In this document: positions 1 to 12,900 of the stretch, in pieces
Position numbering within the stretch: the first letter of the stretch is position 1
How the letters are laid out: every line of letters starts with the position of its first letter
DNA from: Atrichornis clamosus
Taxonomy: Eukaryota; Chordata; Aves; Passeriformes; Menuridae
NCBI GenBank assembly: GCA_013400975.1
Contig: WBMZ01000388.1
Coordinates: 92,618 to 156,617 of the forward strand
Reading direction: 5' to 3'
Length of the DNA stretch: 64,000 bases
The notes under the pieces: model-generated
Seen by the model: the letters and a program-made list of their open reading frames with translations, nothing else
Database searches by the model: none
Told to the model about the DNA's origin: nothing
Translations under genes and position numbers: made by a program

Positions 1-3000
1 GTTCAAAAATTATACATTTATATGAGTGACACAAAGTTAACAAGGGTGAGAAACCTCTGAGTAGGGTTTGAAAATGCTGTATTCCCTAACCCTCAGATCA
101 ATACAGGCCAATTACCTAAGAAAATCTCAACAAGTGGGAATCCTAACATTTAATCCAAATTTAATCCTAATAATATTTTATTTAATCCCAATAAAGTTGG
201 CAATAACCTCAAGATACGGAAAACATTGGGTTTCTACATTAAAAAATATAATAATATATTTTTTCTCTTTCTTCATGGAAATTGACATCACAACAAGGTG
301 ATCCACATAATAGTACTAATAAAGAAAAAACCTCAACCCAACCAGAAATGTACATACGTATGTATGTGTATCAACAGAAATAATGTATATGATTTCTTCA
401 TACCAGATAAACAAGGATCCAGTGGGGACATAATATACGCTCCTGAAATAAAATCATTATTTTCTTTTCCTGAAAGGTCAACCATAACTTTCTTATCCAT
501 CAAATTTGTAACAGAATATGAAAATAACAATTTCCAGTTGAGGTTCACAGCATTTAGTGCATTACCCAGTGTTTAAGCTCTGTGAGTGAGAGTATTCAAT
601 TTTGCTAAAATATGTCTAATTTCCATCATTATGAATAGCTTCTTCTTAATGAAAGACATGAATTCAATTTTGTTTCTGTTATTTGTTACATATTGAAGTT
701 TTTGATTAATAGCTACTTTACACAAAAAACATTTAGAAAATGTGCCATCCCTCTACAAAAATTGCAACATTAAATGCTTTTAAAAATCATAGTCCCTGGC
801 AGAATTTGTCTACTTGTATTTTATGAACTATTTCTTGAGTTAAAATGAAGACCAGTGTTAAGTTGTCAAAGAAAAATGAAAGACATACTGAAGCCATGGA
901 GCTAAAAGAAGCCTATTTTTAGTTTAAAGAAGTACATATGTACCACACTTTAATCATCATCCTCATCAGGATAACAGGTGATGCCAGGATAATAAAGTCT
1001 CTGATTAGAAATTAAATGCCTATGACAGAATTTAAGGGCCATAAAGCCTTCCAGTTCCCCTCCTCTCTGTCCTCTACATGCATTCTTCCTCTTCCTCCAC
1101 AACAAACTATTTTTTCAAATTCAAGAATACACTGCAGGGAAGAATCAGTAAAGATCAACACCAGAAAACAAAAAGCAAGATCTACAGCTGTCAAGATTTT
1201 CTAGCCACAAAGTGAGCCTAAGGAGAAGAAATCAACTGTTCTATTGAGAACATACACAGGAATGCCTTTTGTCTACAATTGCTTTTGGTTTACCAAAATA
1301 ATGAAGTGCTAAGATACTCACTCTGTGTTACAGATCTAGGTTCTAAATCAGGAAATACAATAATAACTTCAAACACACACTGCAGATTCCCTTCTTAGCT
1401 GTAAGGGAGAACAGCCCTGCTACTATGCTGGTACTACAGCCAGAAAAGGAACTACCCACGTATGTCCCTTTTCCAGGCAGCAAAATGCAACTTCAGGGAT
1501 ATTCCAGCAGCAGCAAGTCCAAACAAATGTGTCTCAAATGATGCTTCCTTGACTGTTGTTTATGATTTAACTACATCACAAGTATGTGCACTTTGAACAA
1601 TCATGTGACATTTAATTAACTAACTGTTGTTTACATGTAAATGAGATCCTCACTGGAGAAATAATTTCTTTTGAAGTGTAATCATGTTACGTTTATCGAT
1701 TTGACTAACAAATTTAACTCTTCATTATATTAGTTCTTCCCATCTAAGTTAAGATCAGTAGGATTTGATATGACCACACCACATAGATTGCTGCAGAAGC
1801 TGAGTACAGAGAGCACCTTCTCATTTAAACTGCTGTAAGTGAAAATACTTCTTCAGTTTCTCAGATTTTGCCTTCAGGAAACACAAATCTGGAAGTCCCA
1901 ATGGGATAGACAAGACTGAAAGTATACTGGGCATCTTTGATCTAAGGTGTGGGCTTGTCCATCTATACTGCAGAATTGATTTGCTTACTAATTACACTTA
2001 CAGCCCTTTGTAAATGTCTTTAAAGATTACTCTTTTCCCAGTCTAGGGCTGGAGAAATGAAATTACAAGAAACTGAAATTCTGTGCCCCACTGATTAACG
2101 ATGAAAAAACCACTGAAGTCCTTCCATTGCACCGAAGTCCTTCTACCACCTAAATGCACCAAGGAGAGTGACAAATAGGAAAGTGTGACAGTCCTTGAGT
2201 GGCCTGAGTGCTCAGCCAGGCTGCAGCATGGAAGAATGGTTTTAATGACCTCTGCGGTAAAATCTTTTTGCATTCCTTTATTTTCCTAATACAACTTTCT
2301 TCTATTCCTCAATTCTCATAGTAATAAAACTCAGTGGTATATCTTAGCTCCCCTAGAGCTGCATGATTTTTGCTTGTTTTGTTGCTATGGGACCTTATAT
2401 TTTAAAAGTTTTCATTGACTTGAGTGCAGAGGTTGTACCTTTCCTGGCAATAGCATTCTACAGCCAAATATATATAGCTATAATGGTAATTTCAATAGGT
2501 AGCCTATTTTTTCTGTTTCATAATATTACTCTGCTATTAAACTTTTACAGTTTAAAGTCTTAAATTAGTATCTTCAGCGTTTCTACACACTTTAGAAAAA
2601 TGTCTCTTATAACTGTATACCCAATACTGTTATCTATCAGAATGTGGCATAATTATTTCTGCTCGGTACCCTTGTTTGTTGTTCTTTCTCTGTTCATTCA
2701 CTTATGCTACAGCTATACAGCAAAATATTATTATTACCATCTCCCATAACGTCTTGAATCTAAGCATATAGTTAAAAAATGCATCATGTTTGCTCTTTTC
2801 ATGGCATGCTTGTTAGAATTTGCTGTCCAATGCTGGGAAGAACTTTAGGAGTTAATAATTTGTCCAGTCCTTTTTAACAGCCTAGAATCGTGGGAGATAC
2901 AGGTATGATTTATGTGAATTTGCTGACTGCTGAGAAAAAAAGAATTATTGCCTTTAATATATATGACTTACAACTGAAGTGCAATTAAGGGAGGAATACA

Positions 3001-3501
3001 AGTTGGACCTAATGCCACTGCCCTTTGTGTTCAGTTGATTTCATTTTATACTTGATGTCTAGAGTCAGGAACCCAACATGGCTGCAGCTGAATCAGTGGC
3101 TTTTTTTCCAACTGATTGGGTTAATAGCACCTCTATTTCTTTTATTTCAAAAAATGAGGATAAAACAATTCCATTTTGTAGCCACACTGCAGCAAGAAGA
3201 CTTTGTCAAGTAGCAGCAGAGATTCCTAGGCAACTAATTAAAAGCCAGTGCCTTTCCACAAAGGTGTGCTTGGCCACAGATGTGTCATTTGGTGCACTGT
3301 TGACTGCATTTATTTGCTATGACTTTGCAGTCCCTTATTAGAAAGACATTTTACTTATCAAACGACATCCACTCTAAATTGGTGGAGAGCAGGTCTCTGA
3401 AACTTGGAACATTTCCCAGACAAAACACAATGCACAAAGCTATAACTTGTTCAAGAAGTGATACCACAAGTTAGAATATGTTCCTGATGAAGCTGTAAAC
3501 T

Positions 3502-3999
3502 TCAACTGGTAGACTTCTCAAAATAAGGCTCAATCCTCCTGCTTAGTGATGAGTGGGGTGAATACCACTTCCATCTGTTGTATTGTGCAGAAATAAAATA
3601 AACTTCAAAGAGAAAGCTCTTAACCTGATTGTTTTTGCTGAAATGAAAACACCAATTCGGCAAGTTGTATTTTGGAAACAAGTCTCGAGTAATCATAATA
3701 TTTTTTGGATGCCAGATGGCCTGCTCTTTTGGTCTGCTTGTCAGAATAACTAAATGCTTGTATTTCTTAATGTACTCTTTCAGGGTGGACAATGAATATG
3801 TCAAATCATTAAAATTAGAAGCTCTGAAATGAAACCTCAATCCTACTGAATTCAGGGACAATTCTGCCACTGACTTCAGCACTGTTATGTTTTTGTCACT
3901 GCTGTACCCCAGAGTTGAAAATGTGTCTGTTTTATTTTGACAATGGCATTTCAAGACAGATAGATCATTTCCTCCTATTATTGCTTCAATGGACAATTC
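3502..3999 (-). other. Unrecognised 166-codon open frame
   Basis: The frame is open from just after a TAA (minus-strand reading, 4,002-4,000) to the stop after 3,502. It has no ATG near its start: the nearest possible initiator is a TTG at 3,996, so if real it would be an exon rather than a complete gene. I see no convincing AG acceptor at its upstream edge. The composition is mixed, with basic and aromatic residues and no repeats, signal peptide or membrane segment, and I recognise no family. It is one of the two longest open frames in the window and slightly longer than expected by chance at this base composition. Chance remains the simplest explanation. Confidence 0.15.
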
Positions 4000-4128
4000 T
4001 TAGGAACTGAGAGTGCTCTAAGGAAGCATTTTAGGACAGTAAGCAAAGGCATGTTAGAAGGGGCAGAATCTAAATCTTTTTTGAACTATTATTATGAGTG
4101 ACATATTTTATGGTTTTGGTTTTTCTAA

Positions 4129-4166
4129 CCTGTAAACATACATACTGCTTTCCTCATGTTTACAGG
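4129..4166. repeat. Short perfect inverted repeat (11-bp arms)
   Basis: CCTGTAAACAT at 4,129-4,139 is the exact reverse complement of ATGTTTACAGG at 4,156-4,166, with a 16-bp spacer. The arm contains TGTAAACA, the forkhead (FOX) core motif, on both strands, so the pair could be two divergent forkhead sites. The loop and stem are too short for a microRNA precursor. Confidence 0.5.
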
Positions 4167-7100
4167 TCAGTAGCTATACAAGATACAATTGTTAACCTGT
4201 AAAAAACAATGTGCTTTAAATCTTCCTGAAGCAAAAATTTCATTTCAAATGTTCCTCTTAACAATTTCTTGGAAATGAGTTATCATAATCCACTCACCTG
4301 AAAAAATGTGGTGTTTTGGATGTGTTTACAAATGTACCCAGATTTCATCTAAATTTTAAGGTCCCTAAAGAATGGTGCAATGAAAATAAATGTGCAAGTT
4401 TCATAGGCAGTCTGCAGAGTAAGACAGAGATGTTTTTGAAAACTCATTGAAGTAATTGCTGTCTGTTTGCTATAGAATACTTAGGAAACTCCTAGACTTT
4501 AAGAATGAGAAAATTAGTTACCTAGATACAATCTTCCTTCAGGATTGTACCTTCAGAAAACTCATACACCTTTCTTCTTCTGAAAACTAATGTACTACCA
4601 GTAGCCACCAAATAGGTAAGAATTTATGGTGGTAAATTGCTAATGGGTTTACCTACAGCCAGGCTCACCCTCCTGCAACATTACTTCATTGACTTAAATG
4701 GATAAAGCTTTCCCCCACCTTGTATGTGACATGAAGACTGTGTAAAAGTATTACTAGATGAGAATGGTTTTACCAATTATTCCTATGAGTAAGTTGACAG
4801 GATGTGCTTGGACTGACAGTACGTGACGTGCACCAAAGCACAAAGGCCTCCATCAGATTATTGTTTCCAGTACAACATTAATCATTACACAGGGCATGCA
4901 TTGGAAAAACACACACTTCTGGCACTGAACTCATTCAAAACAACAAGCATTTTTAAGGCTGATTCCAAAGGGATTGGAATCTGGACTAATTAATTATACA
5001 ATGAACTGCTGTCATTTTTGCCTATTCTTTCAGCTAAAAAGACAGCATTAGACAAGGATTGTGTACATTTTCTTGTCATGCTACACTGTTACTGTGTGGG
5101 TTGTCATGCTGATGTAGCACTGAAGATGAGCTGAAGAGTGACTGTTGTATATTTATAAAGAATTCCGTGTCTAACTTTGCACTACATCAGGCATGTAATG
5201 AATGCATTACTGCAAAGCAGGGAAATAACACCTATTATAGGCTAGAAATGAATCATCGCAATGGCAAATCATTTTCTAAGCTGCAGTATTTTCCCTGTTA
5301 TTGCTTTGCTTTAAACTTTAGTGAAAAGCAATTACTTTATTCTTTCTCTTTATTTTTATTGCTGGTGATTCTTATGCTAATTTTTCCCTCTATATTTGAT
5401 TTGATTTTGAAAAGGCTTTTAGAATTTAAGATTAAATTGAATTGGTGATACTGCCCTACCATCTTCACCTCCTACCTTTTTCATCCTCAACCCCCACTTT
5501 GGGTTATGAAGAATTCTTAAGAAATAGATAGAGCAAACTCAACCCTATCATATTTTAAATTGTTTCTTGTTCCAAATAAATGAGAGAAACCAGCATACTC
5601 AAATCATCAGAATAATAAAAGTTTGGGGGTTTTTAATGTTAAGCTTATTATTAATTTAATAGTTTAAAGAAACAGAAGTTCCCTGCATTTGAAAAGTGTT
5701 ACCTATTTGAATTTTTCCCCTTGAAGAATCACACATCTGCATTGAAGCAGAATGTGTTCACTTGTGGTACCTTTGTTGTTCTGTGCCAGTGGCTTAGGTC
5801 TGTATAAGACTTGTAAATGTTTTCCTTACAGTGAAATTAGTAAACAGAACATGCAACTTTTCACATTCATCAAGAATCCCTTCAAATTAAAAAAAAAAAA
5901 TCTGAAAAGAAACCATTTACAATTGTACACACAAACCTAGAGGTAATTTTTCAACCATGAAAAATGGCTTTTTCTTTCCTTGGACTTCAACATTTCAGAA
6001 AAAAAGATATTTATCTATTACCAAAGTCACCAACAAGGCACAGAACTAATGAAGATTTACTTTGCTCAATACTTACAGCAGAAATTAAGGAGAGAGTTCT
6101 CGAAGGTCCCCTCTGATGTCAAAAGGGAAAGAAACTCTTAAGTGCAGATCTAGAAAATTATCTGTACTGTGATCTTTGTATTAGTTATAGTTAGGTGAGA
6201 TTAAAGCCCAGCTTGCTTTAAACCAAATTAATTCAGCAGTAGTGTTCCTGGAAGAAATTTGCACAGTATACCTACAATGACTGCAAGGCTGCTTTCAATT
6301 TCCTTACCTCAGGAAGATCAAATGATGCTGAACCAGAAATGGAAATTAAACTTTCCTTAATGTTGGATCAAACATAAAGGCAATATTTTCTAAAAATCAT
6401 AAAATGTTACAAGCAAATAATGAAATACTTTGCTGTAGTCTTGAGGGCAATCTTTGATGTAGGCTGAACCTGAAAATGTTCTAAAAAAAAAAATCCTTGA
6501 AAAAGGCTCCTTGTTTTCTTACCTTTCCCTAAACTCTGGCCTGCAACACCATGTACTGTTTATGGCTGTAATCTCAGCAAACACTGAGATTTCAACCAAT
6601 TTGTTTTGGAAAATTTAGAACAAAAGACAAATTCTGACTTCTTGCATAGGCCTCAGGAAATTGCGTGCACATTATTTCAGAACAGATATTGCAGGTTAGC
6701 TGGAAAATTATGGGAACAATGATTGTCTCATAATCACAAAGGTGGCAGTGTCACAGCTCTTCATTCTTTCTGAGAAGCGTAGGTGAATTAAAAGTATTAA
6801 AAAGTCTGTTAAAATTATTTATCTAAAAAAGCCTAGGGACATGGGTAAGGCTTTAATTTTTTTATGCCTTTGAAAGCTCAGAAAAGACAGCTATAGCTAG
6901 GCAATAACCATGCTGAAAAAGAGAAATATGTATTTAAAATTTCAAGAACTACTGTCAATTAAAAATCAGAGAGTATTTTTTCATTCATATTAACAGAAAT
7001 TTCTTTAAAACCTCACTGCTAGATTAAAGATCAAATAAAAGACATTGTGACTGCCAATGAGCCAGGAGATGAATGATTTAAAATAGTTTTCCATTTTTAC

Positions 7101-9818
7101 CACTGATTAACAAAAAGGTAAGCTAACACCTAATAATCCTATCAAAACCTCTGCAGCACTAATTACTTGATTGTGCTGTAATAAAATGCTATGTTTATTG
7201 CATAATCGAGATAATTAAATATAGTTTTCCATAAAGCAATTTTAAAAATATATTTACCTCTGAGTAATGTTGGAAACTTGTTTAAATGCCAAAATAAGCA
7301 GAGTACAGCAAAAGTACCCTTTAATAACCCAAATTCAGCTTTGTTCTTATGATTTGGATGAATGAGGGTAGTTAAGTTTAAATTTTTTTAATGCTACACC
7401 GCTACTTTAAGGTTCTTTTTTTCAAGAATTTGAATAAAACTGTAATTCTTATTTGCAGTTTATGAAAGGATAAATATATGCACTGAACACTTGTAGAAAT
7501 AATCAGAGTCTTGACAAATGTTGTCACTGTGCTTTTCAAAAGTTCTAATGGAGTTTTACCTACCTCTTAATAGCTGAGATCACAACTGGGATAGGCCTGG
7601 TAAATTCCGGTTACTGCATCCGTGGAGAATAATAGTATGAGGTTTTGGGTTTTGTTTGGAGTTTTTGTTGTCATTTTTTAAACAAATGGAGACATTCAAG
7701 ATGCTGACTGAGGTGAGAGAAACCATGGAACTGTTTTTATTAGCTTTATTTTTCCTTGTTCTGAGTAAAATTAGAAACACTAAAAGTGCAGCTAACTTTC
7801 TGAGATACCATCAGCACATATGGTTTAGGTGATCCTTGTGACATAAAACCAGAGACTTCAATCTGAGTTGTTCCAAGCAGCTGAATTAATAGAATGCTGT
7901 AACTGAAGGGCTTTATTTTGAATGTAACATTTTACTTGCATTCATAATCTAACGGGCCATTATTAACATTTCATTCTGAAGAAGCAATTATTTCACCATA
8001 GATGAGTGAACAGATAGGAGAACAAGGTCCTTTCTAATTTGATTGCACATGATGTACTCTGTGATTACATTTTGTTCAGCAAGGCATTCAACCAGGCATT
8101 AATAAGAATTCCTACTTGTTTTTAGAGCCTAACTAAGAAAGCAGTCTTTCTTGCTTTTTAAATTTTAGAGGAACTTCACCTGTACAAAATGAGAAGCACT
8201 CCTATGTAATTTCCAGTGGTGTGGAATTACATTTAGACTCATAATTTGCATTTTATTGCAAGCTGTGTCTTCATTAAGATATACAGGATTAGAGGTGGGT
8301 ACCTCTTACTAGTGATACCTCAGAACAGAATCCTGTCTTTCCCTCTCCTCATCCCATAAGTCTAGAAGTCCCCCACAGGTAAAAGTCAGAGAACCAATTT
8401 TGCTTTGCTGCATCAATGGTGTGTGCCAGCGAACATTTACTGTGCTGTACATCTCTTTAGCTATTAAAATAAACAAAGTCCTTTCCTAGAAAAAGCTTTC
8501 TGAAAAGACTCATTACCTTTTTTATGTTGTTTGAACAGATATTCAGAATGGCTAGGAGAATACTTAGAATGATGGGGAAATAATTGTTGACTACTGGCCA
8601 TTAAAATAGATTTTTAAAAGGGACATAATACCACAAACATATTGAATCCACATAGACCTACTGCAACCCTGTGTTTAAAGTTACACCAAAGCAGGCATTG
8701 TAGCAGGTAAGGAGTTAATGTGCAAAATATTAATAGCCCTAAAGTTCCTTTCTGTCAACAACATATAGGCTGTCCTTTTGAAACCTTTCAATTGTAAATA
8801 GCAGTTCTGACAGGAAGGGTAATGCAGACGAGGCATCATGCACTGTCTCTTCTTTGGACTTGAAGCCTTTGAAGGCTAGAGGCTGTACAAAGAGAATGGA
8901 GAGAGATTACAGGAGAATTTTTCAAAGGCATAAAGAGTTCTGAGGGACCTAGCTCCTATTCAAAATCAATGAGTACTGGACACCTAATTAGCAAGGGTAC
9001 TTTGAAAATTTCCCACTCCTTCCCTTTTATGCAAGTTTCTTGCTATAGAAACTGCACTGAAATAGAAATCTAATTGGGAAACACAGTGACCAGGAAACAG
9101 AGGTGAGGAAGTAGAGTAACTGCATATATCAAGACAAAAACTTTTTCTCAGATAGGTTTATTGCACTTGCTGGTTCAAACCAAAGTCAAAATCTCCATCA
9201 GTATGCAAACTCTCTTCTTTTTCTCCTTGAGTTTCAAGATTTGGACTCTGAAGTTGTCTTGTCTTTAAAAATCAGTCTGTTGGTTTTCTGCATTATTACT
9301 CTGCTTTCTGTTATGTTGATATTATTGTTGCTTTCATAGAACATAAAGGCACATATCTGTGTTTAGAGGGCAGTACATATTCAGCTTGTCTCTGCTATGC
9401 CAGTAAAAGCATTCTTCGATAGCCAAAGACAAGTCTGATTTCATATTACGAGGCAGTAGCTACAAGTAAGTGGATGATCTTTGCTTTCCCATCACCCTCC
9501 CTACTCTCTCAGGTTTGAACCAAGACCAAGGAATGACTGGCAAGCCAGAAAAATGCATCCCATTTACCTTCCAAAATGTAAACTCAAGTGCTAGCTAAAA
9601 CCATTATGACTTAGAAGCTGGAAGTTGGGAATGGGAGAATGGAGAACCCAAAGAAGGTTTGGTGAGACCTGTTGTGTGTGTGTCTGCATTATTGTATTAC
9701 CTACAATCATAAACCAATTTTCTTCAGTTTTAGATATGACTAGGCTTGGAACAGTCATTTTTTCATTTTCATTATTTTTTTCCTACCATTCTTCTATGCT
9801 ATTTAATAGTCACATTCT

Positions 9819-9964
9819 AGTGAATTATTACAAGCCAATATATATTGCGTGCCACCTAAGTAAGTTTAAACCACTACAATAATTAATTTCAAGTGAATTA
9901 TTACAAGCCAATACATATTGTGTGCCACCTAAGTAAGTTTGGACCACTACAATAATTAATTTCA
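9819..9964. repeat. 73-bp tandem duplication, two copies
   Basis: Copy 1 (9,819-9,891) and copy 2 (9,892-9,964) are head-to-tail with no spacer. They differ at only four positions, all transitions: two in the central TATATATTGCG-like stretch and an AA/GG pair about 20 bases further on. That is about 95% identity, suggesting a fairly recent local duplication. No open frame or known element is carried by the unit. Confidence 0.95.
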
Positions 9965-12900
9965 TTCTAATTTTTTAAAGTTCTTTTCCTTTTCAACTCA
10001 GGTACTCCCTTACTGAGACTCTGCTTTCTGAAGTGACTCATATGGTTGGTGAGAAAAGATCTTTGTGTAACCACCCACAATTGCAGAAAACATTTTATGG
10101 ACATCATTTCTTCCTCTCCTGGTAAATGAGGATCAGCAGGGTCACCTGACAGTACGGAAGCTTACCAAAACATTATATAATTTTTACATATGCTTTGAGA
10201 AAGGACTCAATTTTCTCCCTTGGGGAGTTGAAATTAAATAGAAGTGAAAATACGTAAGGCACATGGACTACAGAAAGGTTATTAATTAAGAGTTTACTAA
10301 TGCTTATGGACAAATGGACTATTTCAGAAAAGAAGCAGGAGTGGTCGCTCTCATGCAAATTATTAGAGAATTAAGATTGTTTTGAAGAGAAAGACAAAGC
10401 TCACAGAGACACACATGACTCTATAGCAAGAAAACTTGTTACTAGCAGCTCTCGACAGATTTACTGGGAGTGGAGAGCAGAGATCAGCTCTTGAATCTCC
10501 TTGGCAATAGGTACTTTTTTTGCCAGAAAAAATTTTGATCTTTCATCCAAGAGAAACTTCTTTCCTTTAAATATAATCTGATTTTTGACATTCTGCCAGC
10601 TGATTCAAAGTCTCTGGCTTTGTGCCTCAATATGACACATTTTCAACTTGCCAACAAAAAAATCTTATATAAAGCCATTTTGGTAAATATATATTATCAT
10701 CAAACTAGAAAATCAAGGACCCACTTGACCTATGCATCTTGTTTTAATCAAAGTATTAAGGCTCTGATATTGATAAATGGATAGAAATTGCTCAAACAGT
10801 GACTACTGCTACACTGCCAGTGTAATAATTAATGACAAAAATTACTGTGATGCAGCATGACAATTTTCCCTTTGTATTTGCAAAAAGAAAACGAAGTAGA
10901 TAATATCTAAACTTTTGTGAGATAATTTAAAATACTTTTCGTTTACATTGGGTGTAACCAATCCTTTCATCACTCAAATATTGTACATTTCATTAGCATA
11001 TCTTGTATAAAAGGAGTCATCCTGGAACTTATTCCCTTCATCCAGCTAATAGTCCCCCTAGTTTTAAATCAGGGTTTTCTCATAGAAAAAATTAAAAAGA
11101 GAAAAATATCTGACCATAGTCTAGCATGGATTTATTAACTGCTTTCACTTAGAATATATTTTCACACCATGACTCGTAGTACTGAAGATAATCTTGCATC
11201 TTTCAATGCATGCAACTAACAGTACACCATGAAACAGGTAACTATGTCAAAGTTGTCTCACCTTTTAGATAACGTACATTTTTTAAAAGAATAATTGAAA
11301 TTAAGAGAGTACTGGTTTGCCAATAAACAGCTTTTTGTTTTTAACAGCAGGATTTAATATGTGAAATTTGGAGGGAAATACTTTCAGATCCCAGGGACTT
11401 TAGAAGGTCCCGACTACTGAGTGTGATTATACTACCTATGCATTATCATCACGAAGCCTTCAGGGCAGGCTTCAAGAACTTGTTTGTCTTACAAAGGACA
11501 GCAGTTTTGATCAGTGAATTCAGTTAGGAATTACTTGTCATGGTGATATGCAGCCAGATTTCATTTACCATCATTTTATTACAGCCTTCTACAGCTAGGT
11601 TCCTTTTATTACAGTTTTGTATGCTGTTACAGTTTGCTTTGTAAGCTGGGGGGCAGTTGAGTATATTCCCAGCAATCCATTAATAAAGCGATACTTCTGC
11701 TTCTCCCACTTCACATTAGTGAGGAGAAAAAAAGTCTAGCATGTGCACTCTCTGCAATATGATAGATATTTAATGGGTCTAATTTAAGAATATTTATTGC
11801 CAGGAAGAAGAAAAAAGGAAAAAAATTGAAGTGCTTTGTAGAACTTCTGTTCCTTAAAACAATTCTGTACATGAGCTGAATCATTAAAAGAGCAAACACA
11901 TGAAAAGTACATTCAAAAGAACAGGAGATCATATCTGGATTCATTTTTACTTAGATCAAGAGTTTATTTAGCCACGGCAGTTTAGCAGCTGCCATTAGAG
12001 ATAAACATCTATCAGACTAACAGAGGCAAAGTTCTCTGTTTCACACAGCAAAACCATGAGATACTTAGCTTTAGAGTGAGGGAAGAGGTAGTATCTGTCA
12101 CATCGTTATACTGAGGTGGTTTGAAGATCTGCACCACGCTATTACATGGCCCGGTTTTCCAGAACATGTCAGATGGCAAATCTGAATCCCCTAATATTAG
12201 TGACCAATTCTGACCTGTACAAATGCTCAGACCATCAAGAACTAAGCGTCTTCTGTTGAGGCAAACAAAAAGAATTAAAATGCTTTCCTTTTCTATACTT
12301 GCATTCGGATTTTGATGTTCCAACAAAAGAAAACACTGTCCTCTAGTATGCCATGCACAGAGATAAAAATTTGTAATTTGAATGCTAGCAAATTGCTTCT
12401 TCCAGTTTCTCCTCTCCATCCACTCTTACTGAAAACAGTACTTACAGAAGCTAAACCAGGAGTCTTTCCAGGAGTCTTTTCAATCCATTAACTTACCTTT
12501 GTGATGTGAGGCTGTTCTCTAGGTCCAACACAGCAGGTCAGTGTGGTACTTAAGGAAATACAAGATAAATACACTGAGAAGAATGACTCTCTGCAAATGG
12601 CAATCATTATATAGAAGAAAATGATTCATCTGTGAAATAATGAGCAAATTAACGCATGTAGTGCATGTGGAAAAGTATAGGAGTAGTTTAAACAAACAAG
12701 GGAATGGCAGATCAAACAGAGTGCCCCTAGTTTGAAGGTTTTATCTGAGGTAAACCATTTATAGTGTTCTCTGCAGTCCTTCCAAATACATAAAGAAAGA
12801 TAAACTCAGGCACTCTGCACTTTTCAGATCTTGATATCAAATCCACTGAAATTCATGAGTAGCTGACTTTAACTGGTTTTGAATGAGACCCTTAAGGAGA

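Larger units (their letters stand above)
1..9800. other. Gene-free AT-rich stretch (intergenic or intronic)
   Basis: I see no supported gene here. Open frames are short and scattered on both strands without coherent splice signals. The one exception in length is the minus-strand frame at 3,502-3,999, described separately. Short homopolymer and AT-rich runs are common. Two stretches, about 5,166-5,450 and 7,040-7,240, are dense in homeodomain-like TAAT/ATTA cores and look like candidate regulatory DNA, but single-sequence reading cannot show conservation. No CR1 or LTR was recognised in this block. Confidence 0.6.

Noticed and set aside
4129..4166. Hairpin whose arms begin TGTAAACAT and end ATGTTTACAGG, resembling the seed and star ends of miR-30
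   Set aside because: Total length is only 38 bases with an 11-bp stem. A miR-30 precursor is about 65 bases with a long stem, and the mature sequence diverges right after the seed.
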